Shown here: positions 1 through 9,583 of the stretch, one piece after another
Layout of the letters: each line of letters begins with the position of its first letter
Position numbering within the stretch: position 1 is the stretch's first letter
Assembly: GCA_902613915.1 (NCBI GenBank)
Contig: CACMJB010000002.1
Span: forward strand, 10,001-74,000
DNA from: an uncultured Pelagibacteraceae bacterium
GTDB taxonomy: Bacteria > Pseudomonadota > Alphaproteobacteria > Pelagibacterales > Pelagibacteraceae
Length of the DNA: 64,000 nucleotides
Reading direction: 5' to 3'
Made by a program: the position numbers and the translations under genes
The notes under the pieces: generated by a model
The model's database searches: none
Told to the model about the DNA's origin: nothing
The model's input: only the letters and a program-made list of their open reading frames with translations

Positions 1-757
<757 letters not shown>

Positions 758-961
758 AATAACGGCGCACACTAGCTTTAATAACTTTAAGGTAAATTAA
801 AGTTATTTTTCGTTAAAGCGTGTACGACAATTTCTTTATTAACCTAGCCGTCCACACTTCTCTTCTTAAAATTTACAATTTAAAAAAGCTAAGATTTTAC
901 AGCGTAAAATCTACACACCTCTAGCCATGTTTAATTATTAATTTCGTAGAGGTGAGCGCTG

Positions 962-989
962 GTTTTATTACAAATTTACTATAAGTCAA
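962..989 (-). promoter_or_regulatory. candidate rRNA promoter
   Basis: On the minus strand a TTGACT (-35, 984-989) is followed after 16 nt by TAAAAC (-10-like, 962-967). This places a start about 200 nt upstream of mature 16S. The -35 lies in one arm of a 7-bp inverted repeat (983-989/998-1004). The -10 match is only moderate, and other spacings are possible. This is a pattern call only. Confidence 0.3.
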
Positions 990-1033
990 GACGTATATTG
1001 ACTTAAAAAGCAAGTAAATTCAGGCTTTTTAAG
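973..1033. repeat. nested and overlapping inverted repeats upstream of the rRNA operon
   Basis: Three inverted repeats interlock: AATTTACT/AGTAAATT (973-980/1013-1020), AAGTCAA/TTGACTT (983-989/998-1004) and CTTAAAAAGC/GCTTTTTAAG (1002-1011/1024-1033). The second and third share bases, so the folds exclude each other. They lie where the rRNA promoter is expected. They could be an operator or an alternative-fold leader element, or chance in AT-rich DNA, although three perfect 7-10 bp stems in 61 bases is a lot. Confidence 0.5.
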
Positions 1034-1078
1034 ACGTCTGGCATTGCAAATAGGGTTATATTTTTATAAAAAACAACT

Positions 1079-2425
1079 ATGACGCTAATTCAAAAATTTA
1101 GTAATTTATTAAAGAAAAAATACAATTTAATTTCTCTAACTAGTCCAAAATCTCTTCAAGTAAAAAATTTTAATCCTGTTTTTTTAATTACAATAATGGT
1201 TATTTTTTCAGGAGTTTTTTTTATTTCATCTAATTTCATTGATAAAAAAAATAAAGAGAACATAAGTAATTTTAAAGAAATTTCTGAAAACAATGAATTT
1301 TCAAATTTAGCAAATTTTTTTATCTCTAAGATAAATAGCCCGTACGAGGAGATAGAATATATAATTAAAAATAACGATACTGTAGAGAAAATATTAAAAA
1401 AATACAAAATAAGAGATGAAGATATAAAAAAAATTTCACTAAAGTTAAAGGAAAAGAAATTAGCGAATATTTACTCGGGAAGAAAACTATCAATAATTAT
1501 AAAAAAACTAGAGGATGGATCTATTACAATCGTAAATTTTTTATATCCAATAAATAATACAACTAGTGTAGAAGTAAGAAAGGTTCAAAATAACTTCACA
1601 GTTAAAGAAAATATTTTACAATTATATAAAAAAGAAGTTGTTGTTAAAAAAGTTATAACAAATAATTTATACAGTTCAGCAGTTTCCTCGGGCATAGAGC
1701 CGAATATAATTGTAGAATTTGCTAGAGTCTTTGGATTCGAAGTGGACTTTCAGAGAGATATTAGAAAAGGAGACTGGTTTGAAATTCTTTATGAAAAATT
1801 TGAAGATGATAACAATAAAGTTAGAGATACTGGAAAAATAATTTATGCATCAATGTATGTAAATGGGGAAGAGATAAACTTATATAATTTTAAATACAAA
1901 AATGAAGAAGATTATTATGATATAAAAGGAAAAAGTATTACAAAGTCTTTAATGAAAACTCCCATCAATGGAGCTCGCTTATCTTCTTCTTTTGGTATGA
2001 GAAAACATCCAATTTTAGGTTATAATAAAATGCATAGAGGAACAGACTTTGCTGCACCTAGTGGAACTCCGATTATGGCCTCGGGTTCAGGAACAGTAAC
2101 TAGAGCTAGATGGTGTGGTGGAGGTGGCAATTGTGTGAAAATTAAACACAATTCAACCTATGAAACTATTTATGCTCACATGAAGGCATTTGCTAAAGGC
2201 ATTAAAGAAGGAAGAAAAGTGAAGCAAGGTCAAATAATTGGTTACGTTGGTTCAACAGGTCTATCGACTGGACCACATTTACATTATGAAGTTGTAGTTA
2301 ACGGAAAAAAAGTAAATTCACAAAAATTGAAATTGCCATCTGGTAAAACTCTTAAAGGCGATGAGAGAAAACAATTTGAGTTAGATAGAATTAAGATAGA
2401 TTTAAAACTGGCAGAACTTAGATAA
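1079..2425 (+). CDS. M23 (LytM-type) peptidoglycan endopeptidase, membrane-anchored
   Basis: This is a zinc metallopeptidase expected to cleave peptide cross-links of periplasmic peptidoglycan. One N-terminal membrane segment (residues ~32-52) follows a basic stretch. A LysM/OapA-like region lies at ~92-150, a Csd3-type middle domain at ~165-290, and the M23 domain at ~297-405. All key residues are visible: H319 and D323 in HRGTDF, H367 in YAHMK, and H400 and H402 in GPHLH. The length of 448 aa fits the MepM/NlpD-like group. The ATG at 1079 has no clear Shine-Dalgarno. The gene is divergent from the rRNA operon and convergent with the DUF4167 gene, 7 bp away. With all catalytic residues kept it is likely active and not just an amidase activator. 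Confidence 0.93.
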   Translation: MTLIQKFSNLLKKKYNLISLTSPKSLQVKNFNPVFLITIMVIFSGVFFISSNFIDKKNKENISNFKEISENNEFSNLANFFISKINSPYEEIEYIIKNNDTVEKILKKYKIRDEDIKKISLKLKEKKLANIYSGRKLSIIIKKLEDGSITIVNFLYPINNTTSVEVRKVQNNFTVKENILQLYKKEVVVKKVITNNLYSSAVSSGIEPNIIVEFARVFGFEVDFQRDIRKGDWFEILYEKFEDDNNKVRDTGKIIYASMYVNGEEINLYNFKYKNEEDYYDIKGKSITKSLMKTPINGARLSSSFGMRKHPILGYNKMHRGTDFAAPSGTPIMASGSGTVTRARWCGGGGNCVKIKHNSTYETIYAHMKAFAKGIKEGRKVKQGQIIGYVGSTGLSTGPHLHYEVVVNGKKVNSQKLKLPSGKTLKGDERKQFELDRIKIDLKLAELR

Positions 2426-2432
2426 ATTAAGT

Positions 2433-2813
2433 TTAGTTAGTAGTTTGTTGAATTTCTAATTTTTGATTTTCTTCTTTTGACAAAGTTTTTTCTTCTGGGG
2501 TAGATTTTTCAATTGAATTTTCTCTTCTCTCATTGAGTTCATGATATCTTCTCAGGTAGTGGTCAGCATGTTGTAAATAGTTTTGCATTAAAACTGGATC
2601 ACCATTGCTTTGTGCATCTTTTGCTAGTTGTTGATATTTCTGCATTGTCTTTTCTACATTATGGATGTTATTCATAGATCCATTTCTATTAAAATTCATA
2701 TTGCCGTTATTATTTAAACTGTTTGAATTACTTGGGTTAACTGAACCACTTCTTCTTCTGAAGTTATTCTTCATAACTCTGGGTCTGAAATTTCTTCTTC
2801 TATTGTTATTCAT
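2433..2813 (-). CDS. DUF4167 family protein
   Basis: This 126-aa protein has a basic, Asn/Arg-rich N-terminus (residues 1-48) followed by a helical DUF4167-like core at ~50-95, which contains QLAKDAQSNGDPVLMQNYLQ and a DHYLRRY motif. The tail is polar. DUF4167 is an alphaproteobacterial family of unknown function usually found directly downstream of prmC, as here, where its start abuts the prmC stop. The Arg/Asn-rich head suggests nucleic-acid binding, which is inference only. Confidence 0.88.
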   Translation of the reverse strand: MNNNRRRNFRPRVMKNNFRRRSGSVNPSNSNSLNNNGNMNFNRNGSMNNIHNVEKTMQKYQQLAKDAQSNGDPVLMQNYLQHADHYLRRYHELNERRENSIEKSTPEEKTLSKEENQKLEIQQTTN

Positions 2814-3653
2814 CTATTTGTACTCTGCAATTACGCACCTTACATTGTTTTTATAATCTTTAATAATATAATTAATTCTAAATTTGTTATCTATTAATAT
2901 TCTAGAAACTTTTTTTATTTGCTCATTACCAATTTCTAGAGCGAGCGTTCCATTAATCTTTAAGATTTTTTTTGATTTGTAAATAATTTTTTTAATAAGG
3001 TCAAGTCCATCATTTCCACCGTCTAAGGCCATTTTAGGCTCGAACTTTTTTATATCATCGCTTAAATTTTTAATATCCTTTCTCTTTATATAAGGTGGAT
3101 TAGAGACAATTAAGTCAAATTTTTTTCCGTAGAGATTTTCAAAGGGTTTATGTAAAAACTTAATTCTATCGGAAAGCTCAAATTTATTAGCATTTTTCTC
3201 TGCAACAAGAATTGCCTTTCTAGAAATATCAACTGCCATGCCATTAGAATTTTTTAGCTCACTTAGTAGACTTATAATTATACATCCTGAGCCGGTCCCT
3301 ATATCTAAAATAGTTATTTTTTTTTTTTTAAAAATAGTTACTAATTTGTTGACTAATAGTTCTGTTTCGGGTCTTGGTATTAAAGTATCTTTATTTACAA
3401 AAAAATTTTTACTCCAAAACTCTTTTTCCCCGAGTAAATAAGCTATAGGTTCTTTTTTCGATCTTCTGAGCAGATATTTGTTAAAATCTTCTAGAACTTT
3501 TTTATTTATATTCAAATCTAAATTTATCAAAATTTCCTCTCTTGGTTTATTTAAGCTTTTTGAAATAAGTAACTCTGAGTCAAGAATATATGTAGAAATA
3601 TTTTTTTCTTTCAGTAATTTTGATCCTGCTTTAATTGCTTCTAAAACTTTCAT
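2814..3653 (-). CDS. prmC: peptide chain release factor N5-glutamine methyltransferase
   Basis: PrmC methylates the Gln of the GGQ motif in release factors using S-adenosylmethionine. The 279-aa protein shows an N-terminal helical domain, an IPRPETE signature (~92-98), the SAM-binding DIGTGSG loop (~117-123) and the catalytic NPPY at ~185-188. Its start overlaps the end of prfA, whose product is its substrate, by 4 bp (ATGA), so the two are translationally coupled. It belongs to the leftward operon lysC-ispG-prfA-prmC-DUF4167. Confidence 0.96.
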   Translation of the reverse strand: MKVLEAIKAGSKLLKEKNISTYILDSELLISKSLNKPREEILINLDLNINKKVLEDFNKYLLRRSKKEPIAYLLGEKEFWSKNFFVNKDTLIPRPETELLVNKLVTIFKKKKITILDIGTGSGCIIISLLSELKNSNGMAVDISRKAILVAEKNANKFELSDRIKFLHKPFENLYGKKFDLIVSNPPYIKRKDIKNLSDDIKKFEPKMALDGGNDGLDLIKKIIYKSKKILKINGTLALEIGNEQIKKVSRILIDNKFRINYIIKDYKNNVRCVIAEYK

Positions 3654-4726
3654 GAATTTAGATTTTCAAGTTTTAAATTTTGTTCTTGCAGTCGAAGTTC
3701 TTGGTTCATTTCCTCGTGAATGTCACCACTTAAAAATTCGTCTAGTTTATGTAAAGTTAAATTAATTCTATGATCTGTAACTCGTCCCTGCGGAAAATTG
3801 TAAGTTCTTATTCTCTCTGATCTATCTCCTGATCCAATTTGACTTCTTCTATTGCTTGATCTTTCTTGATCTTTTTTTCTTTTCTCTGCCTCGTAAACTC
3901 TTGATCTTAAAATCTTTAAAGCTTTAGCTTTATTTTTATGTTGAGATTTTTCATCTTGTTGGCTCACGACTACACCACTCGGAATGTGCGTTATTCTTAC
4001 AGCGCTATCAGTTGTATTAACTGATTGCCCTCCCGGTCCGCCAGCTCTAAAAACATCAATTCTTAAATCTGAGTCCTTAATTTCTATGTCGACCTCTTCA
4101 GCTTCTGGTAGTACTGCAACAGTTGCTGCTGACGTGTGCACTCTTCCCTGAGTTTCCGTTTCAGGTATTCTTTGAACTCTATGAACACCAGACTCATATT
4201 TAAGGTATGAATAAATATCATTTCCATTAACTGAAAAAATAACTTCTTTAAAACCGCCTGCTTCACTTTTAGAAATATTAATAATTTCTAAATTCCATTT
4301 TTTTTTAGAACAAACTTTTTCATACATTTTAAATAAGTCCGCACAAAAAAGTGAAGCCTCCAATCCTCCAGTTCCAGCTCTAATTTCTACAATTGCGTTT
4401 TTATCATCGTCCTCATCTTTTGGTAGTAAAAAGATTTTTAGGTCATTCTCCCACTTTTGTTTTCTTTTAAGTAGTTCACTTAGATCTTTCTCGGCTAATT
4501 CAATTATTTCAGGATCATTAGATTTATCATGAGCTATATTTTCTAAATCTTTTTTTTCATCCTCAAACTTAACAAATAACTTAGCTGTATCAATGATGCT
4601 ACCAAGATTTGAATATTCCTTTGATTTTTTTGCAAATAACTTTGGATCAATATTTCCAGCAGAAAGCTCTTTTTCCAAATTAATATGTTTATTTATAATC
4701 TCTTTTACTTTGTTTATTGGAACCAT
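3650..4726 (-). CDS. prfA: peptide chain release factor 1
   Basis: RF1 recognises UAA and UAG and triggers release of the finished peptide. The 358-aa protein has the helical N-terminal domain, the codon-recognition tripeptide as PET (188-190, in [13 protein letters not shown]), and the universally conserved GGQ at 232-234. Length is normal. Its stop overlaps the prmC start by 4 bp. TAG stops are used in this window (for example infA), in keeping with a working RF1. Confidence 0.97.
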   Translation of the reverse strand: MVPINKVKEIINKHINLEKELSAGNIDPKLFAKKSKEYSNLGSIIDTAKLFVKFEDEKKDLENIAHDKSNDPEIIELAEKDLSELLKRKQKWENDLKIFLLPKDEDDDKNAIVEIRAGTGGLEASLFCADLFKMYEKVCSKKKWNLEIINISKSEAGGFKEVIFSVNGNDIYSYLKYESGVHRVQRIPETETQGRVHTSAATVAVLPEAEEVDIEIKDSDLRIDVFRAGGPGGQSVNTTDSAVRITHIPSGVVVSQQDEKSQHKNKAKALKILRSRVYEAEKRKKDQERSSNRRSQIGSGDRSERIRTYNFPQGRVTDHRINLTLHKLDEFLSGDIHEEMNQELRLQEQNLKLENLNS

Positions 4727-4733
4727 AACTAAG

Positions 4734-5819
4734 TTAATCTTTAACTTTTTCTTCTACCATTTTTACAATTTTTTCAATGATTTCAGAACTTGGAACCTTT
4801 GAATGAGGTACACCTGAGAGGTATAAAAGATTACTATCTTGACCGCCGCCGGTAAGACCTATTTCAGTTTGAGCAGCTTCACCCGGCCCATTAACTACGC
4901 AGCCAATTATTGACAGGCTAACGGGTTTTTTAATATGTGATAATTTTTCCTCTAACACTTTTACAGTTTCAATTACTGGAAAAGCTTGTCTTGCACATGA
5001 TGGGCATGAAATAATATTTACACCCCTTGATCGTATCCCTAAAGATTTAAGAATTTCAAAACCAGCTTTTACTTCATCAACAGGGTCTGATGACAGAGAA
5101 ACTCTTATTGTGTCTCCAATTCCATCCATTAAAAGTTGACCAATACCAATTGAAGATTTTATACTTCCTGTAAATAAACCCCCGGCTTCAGTAACTCCAA
5201 GATGTAAAGGATAATTGCAAATTTGTGATAATTTTTTATACGCCTTTACAGTTAAAAAAATATCTGAAGATTTGACACTTATTTTAAAATTAAAAAAATC
5301 ATTATCTTCCAAAAGTTTTATGTTGTGTTGAGCGCTTTCAACTAGTGCTTCCGGACATGGTTCTTTATATTTTTCTAATAAATTTTTTTCTAGTGAGCCT
5401 GCATTAACCCCTATTCTAATTGAACAATTATTAGTTTTAGCGGCTTTAATCACCTCTAAAATTCTTTGCTTATCTCCTATATTGCCAGGATTAATTCTCA
5501 AACAACTTGCTCCCATTTCAGCAGCTTCTATTGCTCTTTTATAGTGAAAATGAATATCAGCGACGATTGGTACTGTAACTTCTTTAATAATTTCTTTTAA
5601 AGCCTTAGTGGAATCTTCATCTGGACAAGAGACCCTAACAATATCTGCGCCTGCATCCTCCAATGAGTGAATTTGATTAATAGTTCCTATAATATCTGTT
5701 GTAAGTGTGTTTGTCATCGATTGAACACTAATTGGTGCATTACCACCAACTATAACGTTGCCTACCTTAATTTCTTTTGTAATTTTTCTATTAATTATTC
5801 TGTGAGGTCTAACTTCCAT
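4734..5819 (-). CDS. ispG: 4-hydroxy-3-methylbut-2-enyl diphosphate synthase (flavodoxin type)
   Basis: IspG is the penultimate [4Fe-4S] enzyme of the MEP isoprenoid pathway and turns ME-cPP into HMBPP. The N-terminal TIM-barrel starts with [10 protein letters not shown] near residue 30. The C-terminal cluster domain has C272 and C275 (SCPSC), C307 and E314 ([10 protein letters not shown]). At 361 aa it is the short bacterial form. Its start shares one base with the lysC stop (TAATG), so the two genes are probably co-transcribed. Confidence 0.97.
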   Translation of the reverse strand: MEVRPHRIINRKITKEIKVGNVIVGGNAPISVQSMTNTLTTDIIGTINQIHSLEDAGADIVRVSCPDEDSTKALKEIIKEVTVPIVADIHFHYKRAIEAAEMGASCLRINPGNIGDKQRILEVIKAAKTNNCSIRIGVNAGSLEKNLLEKYKEPCPEALVESAQHNIKLLEDNDFFNFKISVKSSDIFLTVKAYKKLSQICNYPLHLGVTEAGGLFTGSIKSSIGIGQLLMDGIGDTIRVSLSSDPVDEVKAGFEILKSLGIRSRGVNIISCPSCARQAFPVIETVKVLEEKLSHIKKPVSLSIIGCVVNGPGEAAQTEIGLTGGGQDSNLLYLSGVPHSKVPSSEIIEKIVKMVEEKVKD

Positions 5820-7030
5820 TAATCAAGATCAAAAATTGTATGTAATTTTTTTACTGCTTTTAAAGTATTATCTTCATCTATAATAACTGATAATTTAATT
5901 TCAGAAGTAGAGATAGCTAAAATATTTATTCTCTCGTCTGAAAGACCTCTAAACATTTTATAGGTAACTCCGGGTGTAGAAACCATTCCTGCTCCTACAA
6001 TAGAAATTTTTGCAACTTTATCATTGTGAATAATGTCTTTATATTTTATCTCACTTTTTTCTTTTAAAATTTCTTTAGTTTTTACTACATCATCCCTTTT
6101 TACAGTAAATGTAACATCTGTAGTTTTTTGATCTGATGAAATATTTTGTATTACCATATCAACATTGATCTGTGCTTTACTAAGAGGTTCAAAAATATTA
6201 GCAGCAACTCCTGGTCTATCCTCTACACCAATAAGAGTAATTTTTGCGTCATCTTTTGAATAAGCTACGCCTGTAACACTTTTTGTGTAATCAATATTTT
6301 CTTGGTTTAAAATTTTTGTGCCTTTTCTTTCAGTAAAAGTTGATTTAACTTCTAAACGAATATCATACATCATCGCGGTTTGAACAGCAGATGATTGCAT
6401 TACTTTTGCTCCCAGAGATGACAATTCCAACATTTCATCATAAGAAATTTTATCAATTTTTTTTGCCACTGGAATTTTATTAGGATCTGTAGAATACACT
6501 CCATCTACATCAGTATATATATCACAAGTGTCCGCGTTTAATAACTTTGCTACAGCTACGGCTGTTGCGTCGGAGCCACCTCTACCAATTGTTGTAATAT
6601 CTGCACTTTTTGAAATACCTTGAAAGCCTGGAATAATCACAACCTCTTTTTCATTCAAATGCTCATTTACTCTTTCAACATTCATATTAGTTATTCTTGC
6701 GTTAGAATGTTCTCCCTCTGTTATAATTGGTATCTGCCAATTCAACAATGATTTAGCTTTAACATTTAATTTCATTAATGCGCCAGCGAGAAGCGCGCAT
6801 GTCACTTGCTCTCCTGAAGATAAAAGAACGTCTAGCTCTCTTTTGTTGAATTTATCAGAAATTTCTTTTGAAAGTTCAATAAGTTCATTGGTTTTTCCTG
6901 CCATTGCTGAAACAATTACAACTAGATTATTTCCAGCTAAATGCTCTTTTCTGACAATGCTAGCAACATGCTGGATCCTTTCAATGGTTCCAACAGATGT
7001 TCCGCCAAACTTTAGTACTTTTTTAGTCAT
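5819..7030 (-). CDS. lysC: aspartate kinase
   Basis: The enzyme phosphorylates aspartate, the first step toward lysine, threonine and methionine. The 403-aa protein has the N-terminal KFGGTSVG motif (residues 7-14), a kinase core with a VYSTDP segment, and two C-terminal ACT domains from ~265 ([13 protein letters not shown]), which normally bind lysine and/or threonine as feedback inhibitors. It is the single-function form with no homoserine dehydrogenase. It heads the leftward operon and is divergent from ubiG across 56 bp. Confidence 0.96.
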   Translation of the reverse strand: MTKKVLKFGGTSVGTIERIQHVASIVRKEHLAGNNLVVIVSAMAGKTNELIELSKEISDKFNKRELDVLLSSGEQVTCALLAGALMKLNVKAKSLLNWQIPIITEGEHSNARITNMNVERVNEHLNEKEVVIIPGFQGISKSADITTIGRGGSDATAVAVAKLLNADTCDIYTDVDGVYSTDPNKIPVAKKIDKISYDEMLELSSLGAKVMQSSAVQTAMMYDIRLEVKSTFTERKGTKILNQENIDYTKSVTGVAYSKDDAKITLIGVEDRPGVAANIFEPLSKAQINVDMVIQNISSDQKTTDVTFTVKRDDVVKTKEILKEKSEIKYKDIIHNDKVAKISIVGAGMVSTPGVTYKMFRGLSDERINILAISTSEIKLSVIIDEDNTLKAVKKLHTIFDLD

Positions 7031-7086
7031 TTAAGAATGTAATATAATAAATTATAGATATTAATATAAATTTAAATATTTTAAAA

Positions 7087-7815
7087 ATGACTACTACTAT
7101 AAATAAAGAAGAAATTCAAAAGTTTTCAAAATTATCTGAAGAATGGTGGGATGTAAATGGAAAGTTTAAACCCCTTCATATGTTTAATCCTATTAGAATT
7201 GAATACATAACAGAAAATATTAAAAAACATTTCAATATAAAAAAAGATAAAATAAATTCACTAGAGGGCTTAAAAATTCTAGATATCGGATGTGGTGGAG
7301 GGTTGATAAGTGAGCCAATGACAAGGCTTGGAGCTAAAGTTACAGGAATTGATGCATCTGAAAAAAATATCAATATTGCAAAAATGCATTCTAAGCAAAA
7401 TGGTTTGGAAATAAATTATGTCAATACTTCGCCAGAAAAATTAGAAGATTTTGAAACTTATGATGTAATTTTAAATCTAGAGATTGTTGAACATGTTGAT
7501 AATGTTGATCTATATATAAAATCTTGCCAAAAATTATTAAAAAAAAATGGATTAATGTTTACTGCTACTTTAAATAGATCTTTTATTTCGTATATTAAAG
7601 CAATTATTGGTGCTGAATATATTTTAAGATGGCTTCCTATCGGAACCCATGATTGGAATAAGTTTTTAAAACCTGAAGAATTAGAAAATCATTTAACTAA
7701 AGAAAAACTCCTTACACAAGATATTAGTGGATTAAAATTTAATCCATTTACCAAAAGATGGAAAAAATCATCAGACTTATCTGTTAACTATATTATTTGT
7801 AGCTTGAAAAATTAA
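7087..7815 (+). CDS. ubiG: ubiquinone biosynthesis O-methyltransferase
   Basis: UbiG carries out both O-methylations in ubiquinone synthesis. The 242-aa class I methyltransferase has the SAM loop LDIGCGGGL (~65-73) and an acidic turn GIDAS. A family-typical N-terminus (EEWWDVNGKFKPLH) and the segment GTHDWNKF also fit. The stop codon interlocks with that of the convergent DUF1178 gene in a shared TTAA (7812-7815). Confidence 0.95.
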   Translation: MTTTINKEEIQKFSKLSEEWWDVNGKFKPLHMFNPIRIEYITENIKKHFNIKKDKINSLEGLKILDIGCGGGLISEPMTRLGAKVTGIDASEKNINIAKMHSKQNGLEINYVNTSPEKLEDFETYDVILNLEIVEHVDNVDLYIKSCQKLLKKNGLMFTATLNRSFISYIKAIIGAEYILRWLPIGTHDWNKFLKPEELENHLTKEKLLTQDISGLKFNPFTKRWKKSSDLSVNYIICSLKN

Positions 7816-8234
7816 TTATCTTTATTGACCCAAGGTATTGATAATAAATCTATTCCTTCCTCAGATAATTCCTTCCTTTCCTCAAAAGTTGTTGTACCAT
7901 AAATTGCTTTTTTATTTTTTTTATCATAATAAATTTCTCTTACTTTTTTACTAAAGTCCTTGCCAACATAATCAAAGTTTTTTTCTATATATTTTCTTAA
8001 TTTAAGCAGCTTATTCTTATGACTCTTTAAATCTTTTTTCATAATATCAAATTCCTCATTTTTATTTTTTGAATTTGATACCATTGGAGACATTATAGAT
8101 TTATCTATATTTTTTGATGAACAATAAATACATTCCAATAATTTTCTTTTAATTAATTTTTCAAATTCCTCTGAGCTTGAAAACCAACTTTCAAACTCAT
8201 GATCTTTATCGCATTTTAAATTGTATTTAATCAT
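7812..8234 (-). CDS. DUF1178 family protein
   Basis: This 140-aa protein has a zinc-ribbon-like N-terminus with C8 and a CIYC pair (C35, C38), then a charged middle and a C-terminal helix pair ending near IPWV. These are the hallmarks of DUF1178, a widespread alphaproteobacterial family of unknown function that resembles FmdB-type zinc ribbons at its N-terminus. It starts one base after the argJ stop, so it is probably translated from the argJ message. Confidence 0.88.
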   Translation of the reverse strand: MIKYNLKCDKDHEFESWFSSSEEFEKLIKRKLLECIYCSSKNIDKSIMSPMVSNSKNKNEEFDIMKKDLKSHKNKLLKLRKYIEKNFDYVGKDFSKKVREIYYDKKNKKAIYGTTTFEERKELSEEGIDLLSIPWVNKDN

Positions 8235-9539
8235 CTAATTTCTGTAATCAGCATTAATGTCTATATAGTCGTGTGTGAAGTCACATGTATAACAAGTAAA
8301 AGTGTCGTTTCCCTGTTTAAGATTAACTTCAATTTCAATTGAACCCCACTGCATGTATTCTTTTAATTTTTTTTCGTCATAACTCTCAGAAATTTTACCA
8401 TTCTCTGCTACAATAAAATTTCCAATTTTTATTCTCAATTTTTTTTGATCCACTAATTCTCCTGATTTTCCTATACCCATAGCTATCCTTCCCCAATTCG
8501 GATCTTCTCCTGCTATAGCTGTTTTAAATAAAGGAGAGTTAGCAATTGAGAAAGCAATATTTTTTGCGCTACCTAAAGATTTAGCATTTATAACGTTTAC
8601 AGTAACAAATTTTTTTGCTCCTTCGCCATCAACAACTATTTGTTTAGCTAAATTAAGACATAATTTTTTTAAAGCTATTTCAAACTTTTGAATCGATTTA
8701 TCGTTTAAAGAAATATTAGCTCCAATTTTTACTTCCCTTGTTGAAAAAATCGAGACCATATCATTCGTTGATTGATCACTATCAACAGTAATTGCATTAA
8801 AAGAATTTGCTACAGCTCTTTTCAAGAGTGTCTTTAATAAATTGGAACTTATATCAGCATTAGTAAATATAAATGAAAGCATAGTGGCTAAATTCGGAGC
8901 AATCATTCCTGATCCTTTGGCAATAGCAGAAATTTTTATTAGTTCGTCACCTATAATCATTTCTTCATAAGCTACTTTAGGCTTCGTATCAGTCGTAATA
9001 ATTGCAGAAGCCATTTTTAACCAATACATTTTATTGTGTTCTGCTCTTAATTTGTCTACTAAGTCAGGAAGTCTATCTTTGATTTGTTCAACTGGAAACT
9101 CTTCCCCTATTACTCCTGTAGAAGCAAAAATAAGGTCTTTTATTTTTACTGTTTCACTTGTCCCTTTCTGGTTTTTAGACTCTTTAATTGTTAATATTCT
9201 AGATAAATTTTTTGCTAACGTATCAATACTTTCTTTTCCTTGTTTGCCTGTAAATGTGTTAGCATTTTTTGTGTTTACCAAAAGACCTTTAATTATTTTT
9301 TTATGAGAATTATTATTCCAAGGTATAAATTCTGCAGTGATGCTATTTGATGTAGTTAATGTTGCATAATTTGCTCCCTTTGAAAAATAAAATAACGCTA
9401 AATCATCTCTTCCATCCTTGTACAAATCTGCTGATATAGAGGCCATCTCTAAACCTTCAATCTGTTTAAGGTTCTGAAACTCACCCATTTTTGATAGTTT
9501 TGTTTTATCGCTTAGGAAATTTTTAATGTTTATTGTCAT
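8235..9539 (-). CDS. argJ: bifunctional ornithine acetyltransferase / N-acetylglutamate synthase
   Basis: ArgJ moves the acetyl group from N-acetylornithine to glutamate in the cyclic arginine pathway and can also use acetyl-CoA. The 434-aa precursor shows the self-cleavage site in GMIAPNLATML, so the cut is expected between A218 and T219, with T219 as the new nucleophile. GEDPNWGR and the C-terminal cytosolic fold are intact. The gene is divergent from secA across 44 bp and leads into DUF1178. A partner, argB, lies at 30401. Confidence 0.96.
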   Translation of the reverse strand: MTINIKNFLSDKTKLSKMGEFQNLKQIEGLEMASISADLYKDGRDDLALFYFSKGANYATLTTSNSITAEFIPWNNNSHKKIIKGLLVNTKNANTFTGKQGKESIDTLAKNLSRILTIKESKNQKGTSETVKIKDLIFASTGVIGEEFPVEQIKDRLPDLVDKLRAEHNKMYWLKMASAIITTDTKPKVAYEEMIIGDELIKISAIAKGSGMIAPNLATMLSFIFTNADISSNLLKTLLKRAVANSFNAITVDSDQSTNDMVSIFSTREVKIGANISLNDKSIQKFEIALKKLCLNLAKQIVVDGEGAKKFVTVNVINAKSLGSAKNIAFSIANSPLFKTAIAGEDPNWGRIAMGIGKSGELVDQKKLRIKIGNFIVAENGKISESYDEKKLKEYMQWGSIEIEVNLKQGNDTFTCYTCDFTHDYIDINADYRN

Positions 9540-9583
9540 TATTACAGTTTAATTTAATCGAATAATACATATATAGATGTAAA

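Larger units (their letters stand above)
758..1078. other. 16S leader and intergenic region, rich in hairpins
   Basis: There is no coding gene in these 321 bases between the 16S 5' end (minus) and the M23 peptidase gene (plus). The region holds a series of perfect inverted repeats: 780-790/797-807 (11-bp stem, 6-nt loop), 892-900/904-912 (9-bp stem, 3-nt loop), 916-923/947-954 (8-bp stem) and a nested palindrome at 973-1033. On the minus strand these fall in the pre-16S leader, where RNase III processing stems and antitermination signals are expected. A weak boxA-like string (CGCTTTAAC on the minus strand, ~812-820) lies between the first hairpin and the rest. Promoters for both divergent transcripts must lie toward the right half. 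Confidence 0.7.
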
